64,000 nt of DNA from Terriglobales bacterium (GCA_035764005.1 DASTZZ010000019.1:1-64000), one strand, 5' to 3'. Counted from the stretch's first letter, positions 53,741-61,403 are shown. A program made the numbers and translations. The notes: a model not told the origin generated them from the letters alone.

Positions 53741-53934
53741 GTAATTTGCTCTGATCCTCTCTCGTGTGCGAAAGTAGCCGCTTACCGTTGCTGAACGTAT
53801 TTAGGAATGTGAAGCGGCGGACAACGAACCCGGCTGAATGGGCTATCTACAACAACAACACAGCAGCCGGAACCCCGAGCTCCCGTAGCTCGCGGGGTTG
53901 AGATGAGCAGGAGCAGGGAGCGATAACGAGATCG

Positions 53935-54393
53935 ATGGCGACCAAAGTTGAATCCGTGACATACGACCAGGCGCTCGCTTGGTTACGAGATCACCAATTC
54001 GATGTTCTGGATGCACCTGGCGTTTCAAATCGTGTATTCCTGAAGAAATACGGGGTCTCAGCAGCCATCCAGCGCGACGATGAAGGCGGCATCCGTCTGT
54101 TTGCCAAGCCCGGATACCTCATCGGCGGCGAAATAGCACGCCTCGTGGACAAAGGGTACCAGAAGTTCCTCAAGACCACAAAAACAGAGATTCCGGCCTC
54201 GGCCGACCACCTTAAGGCTATCCACAACTTCTCCGAGGAGCTGAAGGAAGCCACCGGCTCGATCAGCCTCTACAATGAGAGCCTGGGAACAGTGAGCGAC
54301 CGCTACATGTATGACCGCGTGGAAGACCGCGACGAGCCGAGCTCGGTGCGTCCGGCAAGGCCGTGGGAAAAGAAGAAGGGCAGTAAGCAATAG
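53935..54393 (+). CDS. hypothetical protein
   Basis: 152 residues, ATG at 53935. Mixed alpha/beta, no membrane segment, no signal peptide: YDQALAWLRDHQFDVL, KKYGVSAAIQRDDEGGIRLFAKPGYLIGGEI and SVSDRYMYDRVEDRDE-like C-terminus. A basic tail (PWEKKKGSKQ) ends at TAG within a GCAATAGGC repeat arm. Not a family I recognise; probably lineage-specific. Confidence 0.7.
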   Translation: MATKVESVTYDQALAWLRDHQFDVLDAPGVSNRVFLKKYGVSAAIQRDDEGGIRLFAKPGYLIGGEIARLVDKGYQKFLKTTKTEIPASADHLKAIHNFSEELKEATGSISLYNESLGTVSDRYMYDRVEDRDEPSSVRPARPWEKKKGSKQ

Positions 54394-54417
54394 GCGGCAG
54401 GCACTAGGCAATAGGCT
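54384..54417. repeat. single arm of GCAATAGGC heptamers
   Basis: GCAATAG, GCGGCAG, GCACTAG, GCAATAG follow with a seven-base phase; no inverted partner nearby. Its first unit carries the stop codon of the preceding gene. Confidence 0.8.
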
Positions 54418-54427
54418 CAAAAACAAG

Positions 54428-54448
54428 AATCCGGCCCTCGGCCGGATT
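54428..54448 (+). terminator. hairpin with T-rich tail
   Basis: AATCCGGCC pairs with GGCCGGATT around CTC, then TCGCTTTT. Lies 35 bases after the preceding gene and is a good rho-independent terminator shape. Confidence 0.75.
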
Positions 54449-54482
54449 TCGCTTTTAATACGCATATCACTCCTCGGGCGGC

Positions 54483-54558
54483 GTCCACTCCGTCCACCAA
54501 GTCCACTGAGTCCACTACAAACTCAGTGGACACAGTGGACTTGGTGGTCGCCGTGGAC
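54483..54558. repeat. palindrome built from 9-base units (GTCCACTGA type)
   Basis: Left arm 54483-54515: GTCCACTCC, GTCCACCAA, GTCCACTGA, GTCCAC. Right arm 54523-54558: TCAGTGGAC, ACAGTGGAC, TTGGTGGTC, GCCGTGGAC. Short seven-base loop. Non-coding, between convergent genes. Confidence 0.9.
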
Positions 54559-54585
54559 ACCGAAAACTACGTGCCTACCATCGCT

Positions 54586-55404
54586 CTAGTTCACCCACCC
54601 GCCGCGTCCATCATCGCGCTTATCGTCCGGCGGCTTGTAATTGCCGTACTCGTCGAAATACACGTTGCGGTCGTGCTTGCGCATATACACCTGAAACTTT
54701 TTCGCCGCACGGCGACGCTTCCAGCGATAGTACGCGTTGCGCATTCCGTAGAGTCGCTCTGAAATTCCTGGCGAAACCCGCCTGCGCGCAAATATCGCAA
54801 ACCACACGTAACCCCCGAGCAAACCGAGCAGGATCACGCAGAACTGCAAAGCAAAGTGCGAGAGCAGCAGATACGCAGTTTCAAGCGCGGCGATTCCAAC
54901 CACAATCCACTTCACCGGAATCTGGATTGGAATCGGAAACAGCATGATTGGCGCGTTGCGATTGAAGAGGTAGAAGACCATCAGGATCGCGTCTGCAGCA
55001 GCCCCTGAGCCCATTGCCGGCCCCTGTGCGATCACGCCGGTCAATGAGAGCCCATAACCAACAACTCCGGCAAAGACGAGGCTGCCGAAGAAGAGACCAT
55101 AGAACCTTCCCCAGCCAATCTGGTCTTCGACTGCGCCGCCGATGAAGTAAATACCCACCAGCGACAGTACGAAATCCAGCGGATCCTGATACATGAACGC
55201 ATAGGTCACGAACTGCCAGAGCCAACCCTCGTGAATGCGCTGCGGCTGCAGCACTCCCAACGCGAAGACCAAATTGCCGATGTTCGGCGCAAACGAGAGA
55301 AGGAGCAGCAGCACGATGTAGATCGCGGTGCTGGCAAGGATGATCTGCTTTACGGCGCCGCGAAAGGGAGGCAGACCCATTTCAAAAGACGTATTACGAG
55401 GCAT
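54586..55404 (-). CDS. rhomboid-fold membrane protein, probably not catalytic
   Basis: 272 residues from the ATG at 55404; the upstream M28 gene ends at 55409, which supports this start. Six helices in the rhomboid arrangement (WLWQFVTYAFMYQDPLDFVLSLVGIYFIGG, then GSLVFAGVVGYGLSL). Active-site motif GxSG reads MGSGAAAD, with Met in place of the first Gly, and the last helix has LGLLGGYVW where the catalytic His is expected. So it is likely a pseudoprotease. The C-terminal 60 residues are cytosolic, basic and Tyr-rich. Confidence 0.78.
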   Translation of the reverse strand: MPRNTSFEMGLPPFRGAVKQIILASTAIYIVLLLLLSFAPNIGNLVFALGVLQPQRIHEGWLWQFVTYAFMYQDPLDFVLSLVGIYFIGGAVEDQIGWGRFYGLFFGSLVFAGVVGYGLSLTGVIAQGPAMGSGAAADAILMVFYLFNRNAPIMLFPIPIQIPVKWIVVGIAALETAYLLLSHFALQFCVILLGLLGGYVWFAIFARRRVSPGISERLYGMRNAYYRWKRRRAAKKFQVYMRKHDRNVYFDEYGNYKPPDDKRDDGRGGWVN

Positions 55405-55408
55405 AAGC

Positions 55409-56893
55409 TCACATTCCGGACGAAGACGGCGCCTGACTTCTGCCCGGTATTCCGATTCTACCGCTCGGAGTGGGCACAACCGCCAAACTGATGTGCCCTT
55501 TTGCGTCAATCGCGCGCAAAGCGAAAAAGACGTTGTCTTTCGAGATCGGCAGTGTGATTGTCGTGCTGCTTGCAGGCACGCTCATCGCATGTTGCCAATA
55601 CGGCTGATCGCCATCGCGCCACAGCACCTGATATCCAGTAGCCAGGCCGCCCGGCGAGGCTTCCCACGTGAGTGTCGTGTCGTTTGTGAGCCCGCGCGTC
55701 TCGATGTGCACATTCGCCGGCGGAGCCGGAGCCGACGCCAGTGAAGCCAGCGTTGCTGCATTCGTTCGCGCCACATTCGCGACATAGTTGAAATCGACGA
55801 ACTTCACCAGATCGCCGTACTCGATTCCATCTTCGGTGCGTAGATTTTGATGCTGATGATGGAAGTCCTCGCGGTACTCGGTCACGCGCACGGCAGCGAA
55901 TCCTTCTTCGTTGAACGACGTGTGATCGCCGCCACGCAGGAAGCGATCGCGACGAAAGATGAGCGTTGGTTGAAATTTCGGCAGGTACTCTTTCGACGTA
56001 GTCCGCACATAGCGAGCCAACTCGCGAGAAGTCGAATCGTTCTCCAGTCCGAGGTTGCGAAAGCGATTCAGTTCCTCAGGCTTGAGCGTCGCGGGAACGC
56101 CTTCCGAGAAGATGCGCACGGTGTCCTTGCGCTGGAGCGTGTCGCCAGGCGTAGTGTTGCCGCCGACGATATCGTTGTTCAGCGCTCCCTGAATGTCCCA
56201 TCCTTGTTCATGTGCCATCTGCGCGAAGTGCTTCGACCCGTCAAGGCCCTGCTCTTCACCGGCGACGGTCAGAAAAATAATGGTCGCGGGGAACTTGTGT
56301 TTGCTCAGCACGCGCGCGCATTCAATGCTCACCGAGGTGCCGCTGGCATCGTCATTAGCTCCAGGCGCAGGATCTTTCGTGTTCAAAACGTCGGTGTTGC
56401 GGGAATCATAATGTCCGGTGACAAGGTAAATCCGTTTCGCGTTCTCTTGATCGGTGCCGCGCAGAATTGCGTAAACATTCGTCAGCGGAGTCGGCGTAGG
56501 CACGCGCGGACCCACGGGCTGAGTGAAGGAATCGGTCTTCACCTCCAGACATCCACCACATGCTTTCGAATAACTCTCGAACTGCTCCTGAATCCACTTG
56601 GCCGCAGCCGTCACGCCGAGCCCCTGCGAGATCATCTCCTGATCGTTCGAGGACAGCGTGTTGCGGTTCTTGAAAGAAACCAGCTTCTCGTCGATGGCGC
56701 GGATGTGCTCAGGAGAAATCTCTTTCAGCGCCGCCACTATCTGCGGATCGAGCTTCGTAGGTTGTGGGTTGACCTCCACAACAGCCACCGGCTTCGGAGG
56801 CGGCGTGCGCTGCGGATTTTCCTGAGCAACGCTGGTGAAAGAGCAAAACATCAGAGGGAGAACGAGCGCGAGAGAACGGGATGTTATAAGCAC
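55409..56893 (-). CDS. secreted M28-family aminopeptidase with C-terminal Fn3-like domain
   Basis: 494 residues from the GTG at 56893; the frame is open to 57028 but that part overlaps the divergent promoter and is not signal-like. A hydrophobic leader (LALVLPLMFCSFT) marks secretion. Metal ligands: His in VTGHYDSRNT, Asp in GANDDASGT, Glu-Glu in AGEEQGLDGS, Asp in LNNDIVGG, His in GGDHTSFNEEG. Residues about 400-490 form a beta domain. The next gene follows after 4 bases, so the rhomboid-like protein is co-expressed. Confidence 0.9.
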   Translation of the reverse strand: MLITSRSLALVLPLMFCSFTSVAQENPQRTPPPKPVAVVEVNPQPTKLDPQIVAALKEISPEHIRAIDEKLVSFKNRNTLSSNDQEMISQGLGVTAAAKWIQEQFESYSKACGGCLEVKTDSFTQPVGPRVPTPTPLTNVYAILRGTDQENAKRIYLVTGHYDSRNTDVLNTKDPAPGANDDASGTSVSIECARVLSKHKFPATIIFLTVAGEEQGLDGSKHFAQMAHEQGWDIQGALNNDIVGGNTTPGDTLQRKDTVRIFSEGVPATLKPEELNRFRNLGLENDSTSRELARYVRTTSKEYLPKFQPTLIFRRDRFLRGGDHTSFNEEGFAAVRVTEYREDFHHQHQNLRTEDGIEYGDLVKFVDFNYVANVARTNAATLASLASAPAPPANVHIETRGLTNDTTLTWEASPGGLATGYQVLWRDGDQPYWQHAMSVPASSTTITLPISKDNVFFALRAIDAKGHISLAVVPTPSGRIGIPGRSQAPSSSGM

Positions 56894-57033
56894 CTTGAGT
56901 GCAGGCTCCTTGCGGCAGACGCGTTGACTTGACTGCGAAAACCCATAGATTCTAAAACTACGACAGCAATAATCACCACCCGGCCCTCCGGAAGGGCGGG
57001 ATAATTTGGGAGTGATTCCCGGAGGCAAGCGAA

Positions 57034-57237
57034 ATGGTTCTCTGTCCTGAATGCGAAACCGACCTGGACATCGAAGAAGATGACATGGAAGAAGGCGACG
57101 TAGTCTCGTGCTCGGAGTGTGGCAGCGACTTTGAGGTCGTCACCACCAATCCTCTCGAGCTGAACAAGGTCGAAGACGAAGAAGAAGACGACGAAGACGA
57201 AGATGAAGACGAGGAAGACGAAGACGGTGATTACTGA
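57034..57237 (+). CDS. LysW-like zinc ribbon with polyacidic tail
   Basis: 67 residues. Cys4, Cys7, Cys26 and Cys29 form a zinc ribbon closely resembling LysW, the amino-group carrier of lysine/arginine biosynthesis in Thermus and archaea (CPECE, CSECGSDFEVV, NPLELN). From residue 47 to the end it is almost only Asp and Glu. The EDWGE C-terminus that carries the substrate in LysW is missing (ends EDGDY). So it is a LysW-fold protein whose carrier role is doubtful. Overlaps the next gene. Confidence 0.85.
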   Translation: MVLCPECETDLDIEEDDMEEGDVVSCSECGSDFEVVTTNPLELNKVEDEEEDDEDEDEDEEDEDGDY

Positions 57238-57601
57238 TCGCCGTTCCATAGTCCGAACTCTCGCGCTCGTTCTCGCAATCGCGAACGTAGCCGTATGCGT
57301 GCGCGCCGACTCCAGGCAGCATGCCCGCGATCCCTACGCCCTGCTCTTCGGCACCGTCTATGGACCGGATCAACGACCTGAGTACGGCGTCCATATCAAA
57401 ATCCGCCGTGCCGACCAGAAAAGACCAAAATGGGAATTGATGTCAGACCATCAAGGCGAATTCGCGCAGCGCGTCCCTGCAGGCAAGGCGGATTACATCA
57501 TCACCGCCGACGTAAAAACTCCCAAAGGCCAACCCAAACCCGAACTCACCATCCATGTAGATAACGACGAGCGCAAGGATTTCGTGCTGCACTTGAAATA
57601 G
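57227..57601 (+). CDS. secreted carboxypeptidase-regulatory-like domain protein
   Basis: 124 residues from GTG 57227, which overlaps the LysW-like gene by 11 bases. Signal peptide (IVRTLALVLAIANVAVCVRA), then a single beta-sandwich of the CarboxypepD_reg type (LLFGTVYGPDQRPEYGVHIKI, DHQGEFAQRVPAG, DERKDFVLHL). Such domains occur in secreted and outer-membrane proteins of Acidobacteriota. Role unknown. Confidence 0.75.
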   Translation: MITDRRSIVRTLALVLAIANVAVCVRADSRQHARDPYALLFGTVYGPDQRPEYGVHIKIRRADQKRPKWELMSDHQGEFAQRVPAGKADYIITADVKTPKGQPKPELTIHVDNDERKDFVLHLK

Positions 57602-57660
57602 GTGTCAGGGCATTTCACGCGCAGTAAATCTGTCATCCTCAAGATTGCGCTCCACCCACC

Positions 57661-58219
57661 TGTCATCCTGAAGGCCCTCTTTTGGCCGAAGGATCTCCCG
57701 CGATGTTTCATTCTTAATCGCCGCCGGTAAGGCTCCTCCAGCATGCAGAGTACAATGCTCCGCCGAATGCGAGAGCACCTCTATTCCGTGTACATCATGG
57801 CGAGCCTCTCCGGTGTGCTCTACATCGGCGTAACCAGCGACTTCAAACGCGCGTGCGCGAGCACAAAGCAGGCACATTCGAAGGCTTCTCCAAAAAATAT
57901 CGGTGCCACCGGCTCGTCTATTACGAACGCTATGACTACATCCAGGCGGCTATCGGACGTGAGAAACAACTGAAGGGCATCACTCGAAAGAAGAAGATCG
58001 CATTGATCGAATCCATGAATCCGCGGTGGCAGGATTTGAGCGAGACCTGGGAACGGGAGCATCTGGTCCCGCGGCAATCGATGAAAGAGGCAGATGAAGC
58101 CAGCGCCCGCCGAATCAAACTCTCCATCGACGGTTCTAAGCCGAAGAGCCTTGTTGACGGCAATTAAGTCCGAAAGATTACGGGAGATCCTTCGACCAAA
58201 GGAGGGCCTCAGGATGACA
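57661..58219. mobile_element. putative GIY-YIG-encoding element with 40-base terminal inverted repeats
   Basis: The left end 57661-57700 (begins TGTCATCCTGAAGGCC, ends GATCTCCCG) and the right end 58181-58219 are near-perfect inverted repeats (one gap, two mismatches in 40 bases); weaker similarity continues inward to about 57725. Between them is one gene, a frameshifted GIY-YIG nuclease. A further partial end (CTGTCATCCTC) sits at 57630. Terminal sequence and internal layout resemble the short non-coding elements at 21743, 27612 and 52620. No target-site duplication could be confirmed. Confidence 0.7.
57743..58167 (+). pseudogene. GIY-YIG nuclease gene with a frameshift
   Basis: Reading starts at 57743 with LYSVYIMASLSGVLYIGVTSDFKR, the GIY-YIG motif of the UPF0213/YhbQ group. 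Around 57848-57852 one base is missing, and the rest of the protein continues in another frame as VREHKAGTFEGFSKKYRCHRL, then LVYYERYDYIQAAIGREKQLKG and PRWQDLSETW. All conserved positions (Tyr-Ile-Gly, Arg, His, Glu-Lys) are present once frames are joined, so inactivation is recent or the deletion is a sequencing error. Inside the inverted-repeat element. Confidence 0.85.
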
Positions 58220-58239
58220 GTTCTTGAGTGTGTAGGTTC

Positions 58240-58291
58240 AATTCAATGAGAGTAGTGCACGATAGCCAGAATTCAAGGCGCGAAGTGCGTC
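58240..58291 (-). pseudogene. remnant of a toxin start after the antitoxin gene
   Basis: Following the antitoxin stop, the minus strand reads TTG-THFA, then in shifted frames LEFW and YRALL, which resembles the first 15-17 residues of RelE/ParE-like toxins (FAS..FW..YRALP). The gene then breaks off about 20 bases from the right end of the GIY-YIG element. Very short, so the call is tentative. Confidence 0.35.
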
Positions 58292-58490
58292 AAATCTCGC
58301 GACTCTTGCCGGCCCGATGATCCGCCAGAGATTTCTCGAAGAGTTTTTCCAACTTTCCTGACGCCGCATCCGCATCCAGCTCTTTGTCCCATTGTTCGGC
58401 GTCTCGTTCCAGGAACCACTCACGGAGCTGCCCGAGCTCTTCCGGCGAGAGCTTCTTGATCTCTTCTTCGATAAGTTGAACCTTAGTCAT
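58290..58490 (-). CDS. antitoxin-like small protein (orphan)
   Basis: 66 residues: KVQLIEEEIKKLSPEELGQLREWFLERD and LEKLFEKSLADHRAGKSREI match a widespread family of small helical antitoxins that precede RelE/ParE-type toxins. The toxin gene is missing except for a possible start remnant at 58240-58291. Ribosome site not clear. Confidence 0.8.
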   Translation of the reverse strand: MTKVQLIEEEIKKLSPEELGQLREWFLERDAEQWDKELDADAASGKLEKLFEKSLADHRAGKSREI

Positions 58491-58625
58491 AGGGCGTTAG
58501 ATCATGCTACTCAACAAGCGATGCAAGCTTCTTGCGGACGGCGAAGTTGCAACGGAGGTGACGCGGGCAGTCCACAGACATCGTTGCAGTGAAACTCAAC
58601 CTCATAGCTCAAGTTGTTAGACGAA

Positions 58626-58883
58626 GTCCCGCCAATCGGCGGGACGCATGGAAGTAGCCCGCCATGCAGCGAAGCGGAATGGCGGGTGAAATGACAGAAC
58701 GGGATCGAGTCCGGCTTTCAGCCGGACGATTGAGAATCTCGGTTCCGAGGCGGGAATGAGATTAACCCAAAAGTCTCATTCGTCCGGCTAGAAGCCGGAC
58801 TCGGACTTGTAACCATCGTTACCCACCATTCTGCTTCGCTGCATGGTGGGCTATTTTCATTCGTCCCCCACAAAACGCGGGAC
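58626..58883. repeat. composite of nested palindromes
   Basis: Hairpin GTCCCGCC/GGCGGGAC at 58626-58645; CCCGCCATGCAGCG... at 58658-58686 inverted against CCCACCATTCTGC... at 58822-58850; hairpins GTCCGGCTTTCAGCCGGAC at 58709-58727 and GTCCGGCTAGAAGCCGGAC at 58782-58800. The pairs nest symmetrically about 58755. No gene. Lies between the two orphan antitoxin genes. Confidence 0.88.
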
Positions 58884-58975
58884 TCGGAATGTGGAGACAT
58901 ACCAGTCCACGTATGTCTACACTAACAACAAAAATGCTCTAGTCTGACTACCCGGTAAGAAAGGTGCGGAGGTCG

Positions 58976-59302
58976 ATGACGAAAACTGCTAAAAAGCGAA
59001 GGACTCGAGATCCTTTTTCTAAATCGAGCTTCCAAAAGAGTCCCGAAAAAGCATGGCAGATTCAGACTGCCAAAGCGCAATTTAGCGAGATATTTCACTT
59101 GGCGCGAACTGCTGGACCGCAACGTATCACGCTGCGGGGAAAAGAGGGTGTAGTGATGATTTCGGACGAGCAGTATGAGCAGCTCGTGGGCCGTTCTCAT
59201 CAACGAAAGAATCTAGTCGAGTTTTTTCGGGAATCACCGCTGGTTGGCATTGAACTGAAGCTCGAACGCCCCAAAGGCGGAGTGCGCGATATCGACCTAT
59301 GA
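58976..59302 (+). CDS. Phd/YefM-type antitoxin (orphan)
   Basis: 108 residues from the ATG at 58976; GGAGG lies just three bases upstream, and a GTG at 58964 is an alternative. Residues 32-80 (WQIQTAKAQFSEIFHLARTAGPQRITLRGKEGVV plus EQYEQLVG) are the Phd/YefM fold. The 30-residue basic extension before it is not usual. It overlaps the start of a broken VapC-type gene by ATGA. Confidence 0.88.
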   Translation: MTKTAKKRRTRDPFSKSSFQKSPEKAWQIQTAKAQFSEIFHLARTAGPQRITLRGKEGVVMISDEQYEQLVGRSHQRKNLVEFFRESPLVGIELKLERPKGGVRDIDL

Positions 59303-59345
59303 GCGCTTCTTGCTCGATCCAAATTGTATTTGTGAAATTGTATTG
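59299..59345 (+). pseudogene. VapC (PIN toxin) N-terminal remnant
   Basis: ATG 59299 overlaps the antitoxin stop as in intact pairs. After a one-base shift the sequence reads FLLDPNCICEIV, close to the PIN start LLDTNVISEIV. It then runs into the leader of the deacetylase gene, so all but about 15 codons are lost. Confidence 0.55.
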
Positions 59346-59387
59346 ATCCAGTTGTTCGGCGCAATCGGCGAGATTCGAAAGGCGCAG

Positions 59388-60284
59388 ATGAAATTTGCAG
59401 TGATCTTCTTCTTTCTTTGCATTATCCCCTGTTTCGCTCAGAAGGTTGCGATCACATTCGATGACCTGCCTCTGAACGGCGATCTGCCGCCGGGAGTCAC
59501 CCGAGTTCAAATTGCGCGCGATACGATCGCAATTCTGAAGGCTCGGCGCCTTCCTCCGGCGTATGGATTCATCAATGGCAAGAAGCTGGAAGGCAATGAG
59601 GATGCTTCAAACGCTTTGAAGATGTGGGCTGCCTCCGAGCCGTTTGGAAATCACACCTATCGACATCTGGATCTAAACGCGAATCCCGTTGAAAGCTTCG
59701 AGCAGGAAATTGCCGAGAACGAACCGGTTCTGGAACTGCTCGGAAGACCTGGCGCGAACTGGCGTTGGCTCCGCTATCCATTCCTGCGGGAAGGAGACAC
59801 TGTCGAGAAGCGGCGCGCCGTTCGCGCTTATCTTCACGCGCATGGATACCGAGTGGCGCAGGTGACGCTCGACTGGGAAGACTATCTCTGGAACAGCGCC
59901 TACGCACACTGTGTCGCTAAGAACGACGCACAATCGATGGCGTGGTTGCATTCGAGCTACTTGCAAGTTGAATCCTCATACCTCGATCTTGATCGTCAAC
60001 TGGCGCAATTGGTGTATGGGCACGATATCAATCACGTTCTGCTGCTTCACCTCGGCGCTTTCAGCAGCACGATATTGCCGGATGCACTCGACATGCTGGA
60101 GAAGAAAGGATTCAAGCCCGTCACGTTAGAAGAAGCAGAGAGTGACCCGGCGGACGAGAGTGATCCGGACGTGGGATCAAAGTATGGTGGAACACTGCTG
60201 GAGTTGTGGATGCAGGCGAAGCAGATCAAATTTCCACCGGCAATGGAAAAGCCGTATAAACGTCTGCAAGAGATTTGTAGGTAA
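59388..60284 (+). CDS. secreted polysaccharide deacetylase-like protein
   Basis: 298 residues from the ATG at 59388 (AAAGGCGCAG upstream); a longer in-frame reading starts in the toxin remnant. Signal peptide KFAVIFFFLCIIPCFAQ. NodB-homology features: ITFDDLP (Asp pair), GNHTYRHLDL (His-x3-His metal site), RYPFLREGD and HVLLLHLGAF. Probably removes acetyl groups from a cell-wall or exported polysaccharide; substrate not predictable. Confidence 0.9.
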   Translation: MKFAVIFFFLCIIPCFAQKVAITFDDLPLNGDLPPGVTRVQIARDTIAILKARRLPPAYGFINGKKLEGNEDASNALKMWAASEPFGNHTYRHLDLNANPVESFEQEIAENEPVLELLGRPGANWRWLRYPFLREGDTVEKRRAVRAYLHAHGYRVAQVTLDWEDYLWNSAYAHCVAKNDAQSMAWLHSSYLQVESSYLDLDRQLAQLVYGHDINHVLLLHLGAFSSTILPDALDMLEKKGFKPVTLEEAESDPADESDPDVGSKYGGTLLELWMQAKQIKFPPAMEKPYKRLQEICR

Positions 60285-60347
60285 ACCTAACCAGATCTTA
60301 CGCTGTGAGCAGCGAAAGCAGGCTTTCAAGCTCAAACGGAGTAGTCG

Positions 60348-60794
60348 ATGTTCACCTCGCGTCCGATTGGATTCGTGCGCAGCCAGTACACGGCGACCAA
60401 CGAAGTTCCCAAAGGCCTGGGCGCGAAGCACGAGGTAGACGGCGTACTCAGTATTCTGCCGGAATTCGGTACGGGACTGACCGATGTCGAAGGTTTCTCT
60501 CACTTGTACGTTCTGTGGGAGTTTGACCGGAGTAGCGGGTTTGAGCTGCTCGGCAGTCCGCCTTCCGACAATCGTCCGCACGGAGTATTTGCCACGCGAT
60601 CACCGCGGCGTCCGAATCCGATTGCGCTGACTGTGGTCGAGCTGCGGCGGCGAGATGGTCTTGAGCTGCACGTGCGCGGGGTCGACATGCTCGACGGAAC
60701 GCCGATTCTCGACATCAAGCCATACCTCTCCAGCATTCCTGCTGAGAAGCTGCGGCGTGGATGGCTCGCTGAGGCCGAAGCGCGGCAGAAGTGA
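60348..60794 (+). CDS. trmO: tRNA methyltransferase TrmO (TsaA family)
   Basis: 148 residues. TsaA-type beta-barrel: SPRRPNPIALTVVEL and DGTPILDIKPYLSS are the family's most conserved blocks; the N-terminal RPIGFVRSQY and RGFATRSPRR-like segment are also present. TrmO methylates t6A37 in tRNA. Shorter than E. coli TrmO, as it lacks the C-terminal domain, like many bacterial and archaeal members. Confidence 0.92.
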   Translation: MFTSRPIGFVRSQYTATNEVPKGLGAKHEVDGVLSILPEFGTGLTDVEGFSHLYVLWEFDRSSGFELLGSPPSDNRPHGVFATRSPRRPNPIALTVVELRRRDGLELHVRGVDMLDGTPILDIKPYLSSIPAEKLRRGWLAEAEARQK

Positions 60795-60848
60795 GCCCCA
60801 GCTCGGGTTCAATCCAACCCGCGGGCAGAGACAATCTTCTATGCTGAT

Positions 60849-61403
60849 GTGAAGAACTCGACTATTTCCAGTCTGCCCGCCCGCAATTCGAATGGCGAAG
60901 TCACGGTTGTGATCGAGACGCCAAAAGGTCATCGCAATAAGTTCAAGTACGACGAAGAGAAGAACGTCTTCACACTCAGTGGCGTTCTGCCCGTCGGCAG
61001 CAGCTTTCCGTACGACTTTGGCTTCATTCCATCGACGAAAGCTCCCGATGGCGATCCAATCGACGTTCTGCTGCTGATGGATGAGCCCGCATTTCCTGGC
61101 TGTCTGATCGACGCGCGGCTCGTCGGCGTGATCGAGGCCGAGCAGACGGAAGATGGCAAGACCACACGTAACGATCGGCTGATTGCGGTCGCCGCACATT
61201 CTAATGACTATTCAGACTTGCGGTCGTTGCGCGACGTGAATCCGCATTTGATCGAAGAAATTCAGCACTTTTTCGTCAGCTACAACCAGGTTCGCGGAAA
61301 GCAGTTCAATCCGCTTGGCGTACATGGCCCAAAACGGGCTATGAAGCTGCTGGAACAATGCATGAAAGATGCTGGCGACCACAGGAAGAAACGCGCAGCC
61401 TGA
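60849..61403 (+). CDS. ppa: inorganic pyrophosphatase, family I
   Basis: 184 residues, GTG start at 60849. Pyrophosphate is hydrolysed with metal bound by DGDPIDVL and the Asp after TTRNDRL; KFKYDEE and FPYDFGFIP complete the site. Length matches the family. It precedes rdgB by 22 bases, so both housekeeping phosphatases may share a transcript. Confidence 0.94.
   Translation: MKNSTISSLPARNSNGEVTVVIETPKGHRNKFKYDEEKNVFTLSGVLPVGSSFPYDFGFIPSTKAPDGDPIDVLLLMDEPAFPGCLIDARLVGVIEAEQTEDGKTTRNDRLIAVAAHSNDYSDLRSLRDVNPHLIEEIQHFFVSYNQVRGKQFNPLGVHGPKRAMKLLEQCMKDAGDHRKKRAA

Noticed and set aside
55847-56932. 361-codon open frame on the plus strand
   Set aside because: Antisense shadow of the M28 peptidase with Arg/His-rich composition typical of such shadows.
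57034-57237. lysW as functional amino-group carrier
   Set aside because: The EDWGE C-terminus needed to carry the substrate is missing.
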